NCBI GenBank assembly: GCA_964343365.1
Contig: CAYFJI010000001.1
Location: forward strand, 1-64,000
Origin: CAJXWH01 sp964343365
Lineage (GTDB): Bacteria > Pseudomonadota > Gammaproteobacteria > Arenicellales > UBA868
DNA length: 64,000 nt
Direction of reading: 5' to 3'
The position numbers were made by a program, and so were the translations under genes. Below are positions 1 through 7,724 of the stretch, one piece after another. Numbering within the stretch: position 1 is the stretch's first letter; the number at the start of each line of letters is the position of its first letter. The notes beneath the pieces were generated by a model. The model saw nothing but the letters and a program-made list of their open reading frames with translations. It was not told the DNA's origin and made no database searches.

Positions 1-17
1 TTTTCATAGCAATAAAG

Positions 18-1010
18 ATGAGGTCAGAACGCAATAACAAAAACAGCGCTCCAATTTTAATCACTACTGGAGAACCAGCTGGTATTGGGCCTGAACTTGT
101 CCTTCAAGTTTTGCAGCACTCGCTCGAGTTTCCTCTCGTCGTAGTAGGAGACGCAGAGCTTCTTCTGCAGCGAGCAAGACTATTGGACATTGATCTTATT
201 TATAGTGAAAACAAATTAGTTGGTCCTGGCGGAACTGCAACTTTGAACCATGTTTCAATGGCCGTCCCAAGCCTGCCCGGCAAACCGGACTCGAGAAATG
301 CCGACTACGTTATGGCAATGCTGAACAATGCATACGAGAGCTGTAGGTCTGGTCAATCAGCAGCCATCGTCACTGGGCCTGTACAAAAGAGCGTGATACG
401 AGAAGCAGGGTATAATTTTCTCGGGCATACTGAATTCTTTGCTGAAAGAGCGGGAGTTAAAACTCCAGTGATGATGCTCGTGAATGATAAGCTTCGTGTG
501 GCCTTGGCAACAATTCATTTGCCCCTTTTAGAAGTTGCACCCACTTTAACGCAAGGACATCTTGAAAACGTGTTAAGAGTAATCAACGGGAGCCTGAAAG
601 ACCGTTTTGGGATCGCCAAGCCAGCTATTGGTGTATGTGGGTTGAATCCACATGCCGGTGAATCCGGACACCTCGGAAAGGAAGAAATCGAGATTATAGA
701 ACCGGTACTGGAGAGGTTAGTAGCAGAAGGTGTTTTGTTGGAGGGCCCTTTGCCAGCAGACGCCGCGTTTCGAAAAACGGCCTACTCTAAATTCGATGTG
801 ATTGTTGCCATGTATCATGATCAAGGCCTTCCTGTTGTTAAGCACCATGGAGGTGGCTTCGCAGTAAATGTTACACTCGGCCTACCCTTTATTCGCACAT
901 CAGTTGATCATGGTACCGCGTTCGATATTGCCGGTACGGGGCGGGCGAAAACAGAGAGCCTAATTGCGGCACTCAAATTCGCGGAGACCATGTCTTGTGG
1001 TAAACACTAG
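18..1010 (+). CDS. pdxA: 4-hydroxythreonine-4-phosphate dehydrogenase
   Basis: Oxidises 4-phosphohydroxy-L-threonine with NAD in DXP-dependent pyridoxal 5'-phosphate synthesis; cytoplasmic. The 330-residue protein has the family's usual length. It begins with the TTGEPAGIGPEL motif, has GHTEFFA near residue 138, and has the metal-binding MYHDQG and VDHGTAFDIAGTG blocks near the C-terminus. The ATG at 18 follows a weak AAAG. The frame overlaps the start of rsmA by about 14 nt, the usual pdxA-rsmA arrangement. The neighbour upstream in relatives, surA, would lie outside the window. Identification is secure. Confidence 0.97.
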   Translation: MRSERNNKNSAPILITTGEPAGIGPELVLQVLQHSLEFPLVVVGDAELLLQRARLLDIDLIYSENKLVGPGGTATLNHVSMAVPSLPGKPDSRNADYVMAMLNNAYESCRSGQSAAIVTGPVQKSVIREAGYNFLGHTEFFAERAGVKTPVMMLVNDKLRVALATIHLPLLEVAPTLTQGHLENVLRVINGSLKDRFGIAKPAIGVCGLNPHAGESGHLGKEEIEIIEPVLERLVAEGVLLEGPLPADAAFRKTAYSKFDVIVAMYHDQGLPVVKHHGGGFAVNVTLGLPFIRTSVDHGTAFDIAGTGRAKTESLIAALKFAETMSCGKH

Positions 1011-1788
1011 CCCGATCGCTAGAAAGCGCTTTGGTCAACATTTTCTTCGGCACAAACCTATTATCCGCCGAATAATTGAAAATATTGATGACAGTTCTTG
1101 CGACCTCGTAGTAGAGATTGGTCCTGGGCACGGAGCGTTGACAGATTTTTTAGTTGAAAGATACAAAAAAATTGAACTTATTGAAATTGATAGAGACCTT
1201 GTTGCGACACTGTCTAAACGTTATGCGGGCCGTCCTTCTATAACGATCCGCCAATGTGATGTGCTAGATTTTGATTTTTCGGCACTGGCAAAAGAGGCGG
1301 GACATAGGCTTCTAATCGTTGGAAATCTTCCATATAACATATCATCACGATTATTAATTCATTTGTTGTTGCATGTGAAATCCATTCGGGAGATGACTTT
1401 CATGCTTCAGCGTGAGATAGCGGAGCGACTCACCGCTGAGCCAGGCAGTCGTAGTTACGGGCGTTTAACGGTAAACATTGCTCGTTTTTTTTCAGTTGAA
1501 ACACTTTTTGAGGTTAGTCCTGACGCTTTCCATCCCGTTCCTAAGGTATGGTCTTCGGTGGTTAGATTTCGCCGTAGGGCGAAACCCATTGGCCCAAGCG
1601 TAGATCCAGAATTTTTTGCAAGATTAGTGCGAGACGCTTTTTTACATCGACGCAAAACCTTGCGAAATTCTTTGAAAGATTATAAAGCGGAGGAAGTTCT
1701 GGTTAAGCTTGGTATTGATCCACAGTTGAGAGCAGAAAACTTATCCATAGAGCAGTTTGCACAAATGGCATCATATCTTAAACCTTAA
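997..1788 (+). CDS. rsmA: 16S rRNA (adenine1518/1519-N6) dimethyltransferase RsmA (KsgA)
   Basis: Dimethylates two adjacent adenosines in helix 45 of 16S rRNA during late 30S assembly, using SAM. The start is read as GTG 997, giving 263 residues, because the family motif ARKRFGQHFL then begins a few residues in and a GGAG lies about 10 nt upstream. A TTG at 964 would add 11 unconserved residues. Visible motifs are VEIGPGHGALT (SAM motif I) and NLPYN (catalytic motif IV). It overlaps pdxA by 14 nt, and its stop overlaps the convergent plsC by 4 nt. apaG and apaH, which often follow rsmA, are absent here. Confidence 0.95.
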   Translation: MVNTSPIARKRFGQHFLRHKPIIRRIIENIDDSSCDLVVEIGPGHGALTDFLVERYKKIELIEIDRDLVATLSKRYAGRPSITIRQCDVLDFDFSALAKEAGHRLLIVGNLPYNISSRLLIHLLLHVKSIREMTFMLQREIAERLTAEPGSRSYGRLTVNIARFFSVETLFEVSPDAFHPVPKVWSSVVRFRRRAKPIGPSVDPEFFARLVRDAFLHRRKTLRNSLKDYKAEEVLVKLGIDPQLRAENLSIEQFAQMASYLKP

Positions 1789-2543
1789 AATTCGCTAACC
1801 AATGTTTTCATTTTGTTCTCGATCCAAGTCTCGGCCTCTTTATTCACCTCACGAATCTTTTTTCCTCGGGTCTCAATAGCGGGTCCGATGCACACTGAGA
1901 TTGTCCCGGGATACTTTTTAAATTTTCTCCTCCCCCAATATACTCCTGCATTTTGGGCAATCGGTATGATCGGGACACCAGCTTTAATTGCGAGCATTGC
2001 ACCGCCCGGAGAATAGCTCCCTTGTTGTCCTGGGGTCATGCGGCTACCCTCAGGAAAGATTACAACCCAGCGCCCTTCGGCCAATCGCTCGACGCCCTGA
2101 GTGATTAACTGATCCAAGGCTTTATAGCGTTTCCCTCGATTAATGGCAATGGGTTTTGTGGTAGCAAGGCCCCAGCCGAAAAACGGGATCCAGAGAGCTT
2201 CTCTTTTCAAAGCCCAAGTATGTGGGGGTAAAATGTTTTGGAAAACTATCGTTTCCCACGCGGACTGGTGTTTTGAAAGAACAACAACGGGCGACTTTGG
2301 TAAATACTCTAAACCATCCACCTTGTAATTAATTTTGCAAGTTATTCGAAGCCACATGGATATGAATTTCGCCCATAAGCCTATAAAACGCATCCTAGGA
2401 ATGATGGGCAAAACACCGCTCATGATCACAAAGGGACTAAATACAATGGCCGAAGCTACCATGCCTAGGAAGAACAACAGGGATCTCACCCAGATGGTTT
2501 TGGGTTCTCTCCGGGAAAGATGGTCGCGCGATTTCACGGTCAA
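1785..2543 (-). CDS. plsC: 1-acyl-sn-glycerol-3-phosphate acyltransferase
   Basis: Acylates lysophosphatidic acid to phosphatidic acid at the inner membrane. The 252-residue protein has an N-terminal hydrophobic segment (LLFFLGMVASAIVFSPFVIM). The acyltransferase motif reads KHQSAWET, so the usual HX4D is HX4E; I believe this variant is common in proteobacterial PlsC proteins. FPEGSRM corresponds to the EGTR glycerophosphate-binding block. No ATG precedes the hydrophobic segment; TTG 2543 or GTG 2537 are the candidate starts. It is the last gene of the glyQ-glyS-gmhB-plsC run, only 5 nt after gmhB. Confidence 0.9.
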   Translation of the reverse strand: MTVKSRDHLSRREPKTIWVRSLLFFLGMVASAIVFSPFVIMSGVLPIIPRMRFIGLWAKFISMWLRITCKINYKVDGLEYLPKSPVVVLSKHQSAWETIVFQNILPPHTWALKREALWIPFFGWGLATTKPIAINRGKRYKALDQLITQGVERLAEGRWVVIFPEGSRMTPGQQGSYSPGGAMLAIKAGVPIIPIAQNAGVYWGRRKFKKYPGTISVCIGPAIETRGKKIREVNKEAETWIENKMKTLVSEF

Positions 2544-2548
2544 CTAGT

Positions 2549-3112
2549 CTAATTTTTGTACTCAGAGATTATAAAGCTGTCGACAAAACTTAATAGATTG
2601 TCGAAAATATCCGCCTCATCAAGAGCCTCATATTTGTTGCGCATGAGTTCGGTATATGTAGATAGGCCACTACCCGTCTTTACGAGGATCGGTCGAGCAC
2701 CGGCACTTCTAGCTGCTGTTATGTCGGACACCGAATCTCCTACGAAAGGAGTATCAGATAGTGGCTCACCTAGGCGACCACTGGCCTCCAACAATAAACC
2801 CGGCTTCGGTTTTCGACAATCGCATCTTGTCTCAGGGGCGTGTGGACAAAAGAATATCGCGTCTATCTTGCCGCCCCAATCTCGGGCCTGACGAATCATT
2901 TTTTTATGGATTCGGTTGAGTGTACTGATATCAAACAAACCTCTCTCTATTCCAGATTGATTTGTTGCGATCACAACCCGGATACCTGCACGGTGTAGCC
3001 GCGCTATCGCTTCCAAACTTCCAGGTATAGCCTCCCATTCATCTGGCGATTTGATGTAATTTTTAGATTCAACATTAATAACGCCATCTCGGTCAAGTAT
3101 CACAAATGGCAT
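2549..3112 (-). CDS. gmhB: D-glycero-beta-D-manno-heptose 1,7-bisphosphate 7-phosphatase
   Basis: HAD phosphatase that removes the C7 phosphate in ADP-heptose synthesis for the lipopolysaccharide inner core. The start at 3112 gives 187 residues and places the catalytic DRDGVIN motif at the N-terminus, as in the family. A longer frame reaching back into glyS is not needed. The zinc loop CPHAPETRCDCRKPKPG and the late FVGDSVSD block are present. It sits 22 nt after glyS, an arrangement shared with pseudomonads. Its presence implies a heptose-containing LPS core, consistent with a Gram-negative cell. Distinguishing it from histidinol-phosphatase relies on the CxH/CxC zinc loop and the gene context. 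Confidence 0.9.
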   Translation of the reverse strand: MPFVILDRDGVINVESKNYIKSPDEWEAIPGSLEAIARLHRAGIRVVIATNQSGIERGLFDISTLNRIHKKMIRQARDWGGKIDAIFFCPHAPETRCDCRKPKPGLLLEASGRLGEPLSDTPFVGDSVSDITAARSAGARPILVKTGSGLSTYTELMRNKYEALDEADIFDNLLSFVDSFIISEYKN

Positions 3113-3134
3113 ATTAAATTTTCCAATGTTTATA

Positions 3135-5252
3135 TCAACCCTTAGTGGCTTTAGGTTGTAGTTTAGAGAGGTCCGCAACTGAGTTCAGTAGTCCGCCCAA
3201 TTGATTTAGCAGAGCCAGCCTGTTTTTTCGCAAAGGGCCATCATCTGTTAGAACCATCACATCGGCGAAGAATCGATCAACGGGCTTGCGTAGCATAGCA
3301 AGCTGTTTTAGGGATTTTTTGTACTCTCCTCTTTGAATAAGCGGTGATATTGTTGTTGAAATTTCAACCAGCGTTTTAGCAAGAGATCCCTCTGCTTCAT
3401 GTTTAAAAAGAGTATCATCAATTCCTGACAGTAGATTGATATCAGCTTTTCGCAAGATATTACTAATGCGTTTATTTGCTTCCAAAAGACTTGTGGCAGA
3501 TGGGTTGCTACGAAAACTAGATATCGCATCGAGACGTTTAGCAAAATCCCTCGGTACAACTGCTCCGGTCGCTAATACAGAATTGATTTCATCTTTTGTA
3601 TATCCAGAGGCAGCGAAATAATTGTAATATCTATCTGTAATAAACTGTAAAATCCGGGAAGCCCTGGTTTTATCTATATCGTAATCGTTTTCCGTGAAGG
3701 TTGAGTAACTGAGGCTAATTAGGTCGACTAGATTAAGAGGTAATCTTTTTTCGATCAAGATTCTAATGACGCCAAGAGCTGCGCGCCGCAAAGCATAGGG
3801 ATCTCGCTCCCCGGTTGGCTCTTCTCCAGCGCCAAAGATGCCAGTCAGCGTATCAATTCGGTCGGCCAGCGCCAAGATTTTACCGGCACGAGAAGTTGGG
3901 AGCTTATCTCCCGCATGTTTAGGCAAGTAATGTTCGGCTATGGCTATTGACACTTCTTTAAGTTCGCCATTTTCACGAGAATAATGATAGCCCATTGTCC
4001 CTTGGAGCTCTGGAAACTCATTGACCATTTGACTCGCTAAATCGGCTTTACATAGCAAGGCCGATCGTGCGACGCGATGTTGAGCCCAACCGAGTTTTTT
4101 TGCAATTAGAATAGAAAGTTTTTCTATTCGTTGTGTTTTTTGATAAAGCGTTCCGAGACGTGCATGAAAACTTATTCCGCCTAGCTGTTCGACCCATTCA
4201 GCCAAGGGAGTTTTTCTATCTTCATCCCAAAAAAATTTAGCATCCGATAGCCGTGCCCCTAAGACCCGCTCATTTCCTGCTCGGACCCTGCTGATTTTTT
4301 TACTCTTAATGTTAGATACTGCAATAAATTTTGGCAGTAATTCGCCCTGTTGATTAGTGAGGTGAAAAAATTTCTGATGATCCTTCATAGATGAAATAAG
4401 AACTTCCGAGGGAATTTTTAAAAACTCCGGGTCAAAATTTCCAATCACTGAGTGTGGCCATTCCACTAACCCTGTAACGGTGTTAAGCAATGTATCTTCG
4501 ACCACGGGTTGTGCTCCTACCCTTTTGGCTAGCGCATCGATCTGACGCTGAATCATGGTACGACGTTCTTTAAAATCGGCGATGACAAATCCTTGTGTTT
4601 TTAATGTTTCAGCATAGGTATCGGCACTTTTTATTTGGATTGGAGCTTCACAAAGAAACCTATGGCCTTGACTTTGTGTTTGTGAATTGACGCCTAGCAC
4701 TTGGCATGGGATATTAGAAATACCGTGCATTACTACGACCCAATGTACGGGACGCACAAATTCCGCGTTACCATTACCCCAGCGCATCCGCTTTGCAATG
4801 GGAAGGTTCGATATGGCCTCATTAATGGATTCTGGTATAAGTACGCTTGCTTTTGTGCCAGCCTTCCGAGCTCGGAAAACGAGCCTCATTTCGTTGCCAT
4901 CGTCGATTTTTTTGAGTTTGTTTAAGGTAACTCCGCAGGATTTTGCAAAGCCTAACGCCGCCTTGGTGGGGCTTCCATCTACATCGAACGCTGCAGAAAG
5001 CGCCGGGCCGCGCTTCTCACTTATTGTATTTGGTTGCCTTAATGGAACGCCCGGTATCAGCACTGTTAATCGCCTTGGCGTAGCGAGCCATTTCGGTTTT
5101 TGGTCGCATAAACCAATTTTTGAAAGAGAAGAAGCTATTGATACAGCGAATGATTCAGCAAGATGACAAAGTGAAATTGGCGGAAGTTCTTCGGTACCGA
5201 GCTCTATCAATAAGCTTGCAGAAGATGCCAAATCCTTAACCTTGTTACTCAT
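3135..5252 (-). CDS. glyS: Glycyl-tRNA synthetase beta subunit
   Basis: Beta subunit of the bacterial alpha2-beta2 glycyl-tRNA synthetase, responsible for tRNA recognition. At 705 residues it is slightly longer than the about 690 typical for the family. The N-terminus carries LLIELGTEELPP and the middle KRMRWGNGNAEFVRPVHW, both characteristic. The C-terminal part holds the HD-like and DALR-type anticodon-binding regions, including ALADRIDTLTGIFGAGEEPTGERDPYALRR. ATG 5252 has AAAGG about 9 nt upstream. It lies 12 nt after glyQ and is clearly cotranscribed. Confidence 0.97.
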   Translation of the reverse strand: MSNKVKDLASSASLLIELGTEELPPISLCHLAESFAVSIASSLSKIGLCDQKPKWLATPRRLTVLIPGVPLRQPNTISEKRGPALSAAFDVDGSPTKAALGFAKSCGVTLNKLKKIDDGNEMRLVFRARKAGTKASVLIPESINEAISNLPIAKRMRWGNGNAEFVRPVHWVVVMHGISNIPCQVLGVNSQTQSQGHRFLCEAPIQIKSADTYAETLKTQGFVIADFKERRTMIQRQIDALAKRVGAQPVVEDTLLNTVTGLVEWPHSVIGNFDPEFLKIPSEVLISSMKDHQKFFHLTNQQGELLPKFIAVSNIKSKKISRVRAGNERVLGARLSDAKFFWDEDRKTPLAEWVEQLGGISFHARLGTLYQKTQRIEKLSILIAKKLGWAQHRVARSALLCKADLASQMVNEFPELQGTMGYHYSRENGELKEVSIAIAEHYLPKHAGDKLPTSRAGKILALADRIDTLTGIFGAGEEPTGERDPYALRRAALGVIRILIEKRLPLNLVDLISLSYSTFTENDYDIDKTRASRILQFITDRYYNYFAASGYTKDEINSVLATGAVVPRDFAKRLDAISSFRSNPSATSLLEANKRISNILRKADINLLSGIDDTLFKHEAEGSLAKTLVEISTTISPLIQRGEYKKSLKQLAMLRKPVDRFFADVMVLTDDGPLRKNRLALLNQLGGLLNSVADLSKLQPKATKG

Positions 5253-5264
5253 GATTCCAGACCT

Positions 5265-6131
5265 TTAAATTTTTTTTGGAAAGCCTAATCGTTCGCGACT
5301 TGCATGATAAGCACTCGCTGTGTCTCGGGCTAAATTTCTTACTCGGCCTATATATCGAGAGCGCTCGGTTACTCCAATCGCTCTTCGAGCATCTAATAAA
5401 TTGAAGGCATGGGACGCCTTCAAAACATGCTCATAGGCAGGAAGCGGTAGTTCAAGGCGTATTAATTTTTTTGCTGCTCTCTCACAAGCTTCAAATTTAG
5501 AAATGAGCTCGCCAACATCAGCATGTTCGAAATTATAAGCCGACTGCTCTACTTCATTATTTTTGTAAAGATCTCCATAAGAGTATTTATCATTCCACTG
5601 AAGATCAAACACGTTATCTACGCCTTGAAGGTAAAGTGCTATACGTTCTAAGCCATAAGTAATTTCCCCAGTTATTGGTCGACAATCAAGGCCGCCAACC
5701 TGTTGGAAATACGTAAACTGGGATATCTCCATTCCATTTAGCCAAATTTCCCAACCGAGGCCCCATGCCCCTAAAGTGGGTGATTCCCAATCGTCTTCAA
5801 CAAATCGGATATCATCAATTTGCCCATCAATACCCAGTGCCTGGAGAGACTTGAGGTAGAGATGCTGAAAGTTGTCAGGTGATGGTTTTAGTATGACTTG
5901 GTATTGAAAATATCGTTGCAGGCGGTTAGGGTTCTGGGCATATCTACCGTCTGTTGGGCGCCTAGACGGTTGAACATAGGCTGCCATCATAGGTTCTGGT
6001 CCGACAGCACCCAAAAAGGTGGCCGGATGAAATGTGCCTGCCCCCACTTCCATATCGTAGGGCTGCAGGATTAAGCAACCCTGATCGGCCCAATAGTGGT
6101 GTAGGCTCAATATTATCCTTTGAAATTGCAA
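5265..6131 (-). CDS. glyQ: Glycyl-tRNA synthetase alpha subunit
   Basis: Catalytic alpha subunit; forms glycyl-adenylate and charges tRNA-Gly together with GlyS. The sequence contains the family signatures DMEVGAGTFHPATFLGAVGPEP, PSRRPTDGRYAQNPNR and TLGAWGLGWEIWLNGMEISQFTYFQQ-type blocks (shown in part). It is 288 residues against about 300 in relatives. The homologous segment FQRIILSLHHYWADQGC begins at the second or third codon, so the only workable start is TTG 6131; no in-frame ATG, GTG or CTG lies between it and the upstream stop. No good Shine-Dalgarno precedes that TTG. Probable first gene of the operon running to plsC. Confidence 0.95.
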   Translation of the reverse strand: MQFQRIILSLHHYWADQGCLILQPYDMEVGAGTFHPATFLGAVGPEPMMAAYVQPSRRPTDGRYAQNPNRLQRYFQYQVILKPSPDNFQHLYLKSLQALGIDGQIDDIRFVEDDWESPTLGAWGLGWEIWLNGMEISQFTYFQQVGGLDCRPITGEITYGLERIALYLQGVDNVFDLQWNDKYSYGDLYKNNEVEQSAYNFEHADVGELISKFEACERAAKKLIRLELPLPAYEHVLKASHAFNLLDARRAIGVTERSRYIGRVRNLARDTASAYHASRERLGFPKKI

Positions 6132-6177
6132 GGATAAGCGTTCATTAAGTTAGTGGATAATCGTAAATTATAGCCGT

Positions 6178-6205
6178 TTGTAAGGCTTGCTAGAATAACT
6201 ATAAC
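6178..6205 (+). promoter_or_regulatory. Possible sigma-70 promoter for the thiolase-tusA pair
   Basis: TTGTAA at 6178-6183 and TATAAC at 6200-6205 are separated by 16 nt. They match the -35 and -10 consensus at 4/6 and 5/6 positions. The predicted start would lie about 20 nt before the ATG at 6232. The 100-nt gap is divergent, so a glyQ promoter should occupy the other strand. Eye match only. Confidence 0.35.
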
Positions 6206-6231
6206 GAGGAACTGCATCATAATAGCCGATT

Positions 6232-7272
6232 ATGGTAAATAGAAACAAAAAAGCGGTAGCACTTATTTCTGGAGGGCTTGACTCAATGCTCGCTGCCCGC
6301 CTAGTAAAGAATCAGGGTATTTACGTTGAAGGACTTAACTTTTTTACTGGTTTTTGTGTCGAGGGCCACACTCATGCAATTCGAAAAAATAAAAAAGGTA
6401 GGCGAAATAACGCCCTTTGGGTAGCGGAAAAGCTAGGTATACGCCTACATATTATAGATGTTATCGACGAGTACAAAAACGTTGTAATCAACCCCCGCCA
6501 TGGATATGGCGCAAACTTAAACCCTTGTCTTGATTGTAAGTCATTTATGGTTAGAAAAGCCAAACAGTGGATGGAACAAAATAATTTTGATTTCATTATT
6601 ACTGGAGAAGTGCTGGGCCAGCGACCGATGTCGCAGCGTCGTTCGACTTTTCCTATTGTTCAAAAGGAATCTGGCGCTGATGATTTATTGTTAAGGCCTC
6701 TTTCGGCACAAACACAGTTGCCGTCAAAGCCAGAATTGGAAGGGTGGGTTGATAGAGAAAAGCTTTTGAATTTCACTGGACGTAGCCGAAAACCACAAAT
6801 AAATCTTGCTAAGAAATTAAATATTAAGGAATTTTCCCAGCCAGCCGGAGGTTGTTGTTTTTTGACGGATGCAAGCTACAGCTCAAAGATGAGAGATCTA
6901 TGGCAGAGCCGTGGTGTTAAGGACTATGATATTGATGACATTATGTTATTAAAAGTTGGTAGGCATTTAAGACCGAATCGGGATTTTAAGATGATAATTT
7001 CGCGCGATAAAGGCGAAACAAATTATCTAATGGGCTACAGAAAGAAGTTTCATCATTTATTGATGGTAAGTCACAAAGGCCCGATCACTCTACTCCAGGG
7101 CGATGCTAACAAAATCGATTTTTCTTTTGCTGCTAAAATAGCCTCCCGATTTGGTCAAGGTAAAGATGCGAACGTGGTATCGTTTGTAGCCACAAACGCC
7201 AATGGCTCCGAGAAGCACATAACAGTTCCCCCATTCAAGGCCGATCAAATCAAAGAGGAATGGTATTTGTGA
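6232..7272 (+). CDS. MnmA-like PP-loop tRNA thiolase with DUF814-type C-terminus
   Basis: Probable ATP-dependent sulfur-insertion enzyme acting on RNA, but not canonical MnmA. The N-terminus has the PP-loop ALISGGLDSMLAA. NPCLDCKSFM near residue 101 resembles the NPCxxCN catalytic-cysteine block of MnmA, and GGCCFLTD near residue 205 could supply the second cysteine. After about residue 240 the sequence LLKVGRHLRP...MIISRDKGE recalls the NFACT-R/DUF814 domain. The 346 residues lack the MnmA C-terminal beta-barrel. It overlaps tusA, whose product delivers persulfide sulfur in the 2-thiouridine relay, which supports a thiolation role. The substrate (tRNA 2-thiouridine, 4-thiouridine or another target) cannot be told from sequence. 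Confidence 0.75.
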   Translation: MVNRNKKAVALISGGLDSMLAARLVKNQGIYVEGLNFFTGFCVEGHTHAIRKNKKGRRNNALWVAEKLGIRLHIIDVIDEYKNVVINPRHGYGANLNPCLDCKSFMVRKAKQWMEQNNFDFIITGEVLGQRPMSQRRSTFPIVQKESGADDLLLRPLSAQTQLPSKPELEGWVDREKLLNFTGRSRKPQINLAKKLNIKEFSQPAGGCCFLTDASYSSKMRDLWQSRGVKDYDIDDIMLLKVGRHLRPNRDFKMIISRDKGETNYLMGYRKKFHHLLMVSHKGPITLLQGDANKIDFSFAAKIASRFGQGKDANVVSFVATNANGSEKHITVPPFKADQIKEEWYL

Positions 7273-7496
7273 CCTTATATCAATTAGACGCTCGAAACTT
7301 ACTGTGTCCAATGCCTGTTATTAACACGCAAAAAAGGGTAGCTATTCTTTGTTCAGGTGATGAGCTTGAGATTTTTTGTACCGACCCTGGCGCGCTATCT
7401 GACATACCAGCATGGTGCAGGCTTGAAGGCCATGAGGTTGTTTCTTGTACGGAGGCCGAGGATGGAGGTTGCTTGATTCATATCCGAGTTCGTTAG
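7269..7496 (+). CDS. tusA: TusA-family sulfur carrier protein
   Basis: Small (75-residue) cytoplasmic protein that accepts persulfide sulfur from a cysteine desulfurase and passes it on. The N-terminal CPMP motif carries the active cysteine, here in DARNLLCPMPVI. The start is read as GTG 7269, sharing a GTGA overlap with the upstream thiolase stop, with AGAGGA about 9 nt before it; an ATG at 7260 would have no room for that ribosome site. The tight overlap suggests translational coupling and a shared sulfur-transfer job. It may be a paralogue dedicated to the adjacent thiolase rather than the general TusA. Confidence 0.88.
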   Translation: MTLYQLDARNLLCPMPVINTQKRVAILCSGDELEIFCTDPGALSDIPAWCRLEGHEVVSCTEAEDGGCLIHIRVR

Positions 7497-7516
7497 CCCA
7501 ATTTGACAGCGTTGAA

Positions 7517-7563
7517 TGCCCTTTATTTGTGCATAAGTTATAAGTATGCTCTATAATAGTGCA
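7517..7563 (+). promoter_or_regulatory. Two candidate NtrC-binding dyads upstream of glnA
   Basis: Two 17-nt imperfect dyads at 7517-7533 (TGCCCTTTATTTGTGCA) and 7547-7563 (TGCTCTATAATAGTGCA) resemble the NtrC consensus TGCACCA-N3-TGGTGCA. By my count they match 10/14 and 11/14 arm positions. Their centres are 30 bp apart, about three helical turns, and lie near -95 and -65 from the predicted sigma-54 start. The second covers a TATAAT at 7552-7557, so bound NtrC could also block a sigma-70 promoter, as reported for Escherichia coli glnAp1. Confidence 0.5.
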
Positions 7564-7564
7564 G

Positions 7565-7589
7565 ATCGGGCTTAAACCCGATGATTTTT
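7565..7589 (+). terminator. Weak intrinsic terminator after tusA
   Basis: ATCGGG (7565-7570) and CCCGAT (7577-7582) form a perfect 6-bp stem around a 6-nt loop, followed by GA and five T residues. It would end transcripts from tusA just before the glnA promoter. The stem is short, so efficiency is uncertain. Confidence 0.4.
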
Positions 7590-7592
7590 GTA

Positions 7593-7608
7593 TGGCATGG
7601 AAATTGCT
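7593..7608 (+). promoter_or_regulatory. Sigma-54 promoter of glnA
   Basis: TGGCATGGAAATTGCT matches the RpoN consensus TGGCAYR-N4-TTGCW at every defined position, with the GG and GC elements correctly spaced. Transcription should begin near 7620, giving a leader of about 105 nt before the glnA ATG at 7725. NtrB and NtrC, the nitrogen two-component system that activates such promoters, are encoded directly downstream. Confidence 0.85.
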
Positions 7609-7724
7609 ACCTATATTACTAGGGTGATTAAGGCTTTTGATAGAGATTTGATACAGCGTCTACGGAAAATATCGATTGCTAATTGCACAATTAATCAATA
7701 TTCAAACCAATTGGGAGGTGGCAA

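Noticed and set aside
7403..7419. A third NtrC-like dyad (CATACCA-GCA-TGGTGCA) within tusA
   Set aside because: Right arm perfect but left arm only 4/7, inside coding sequence and about 200 bp from the start; kept out of the feature list.
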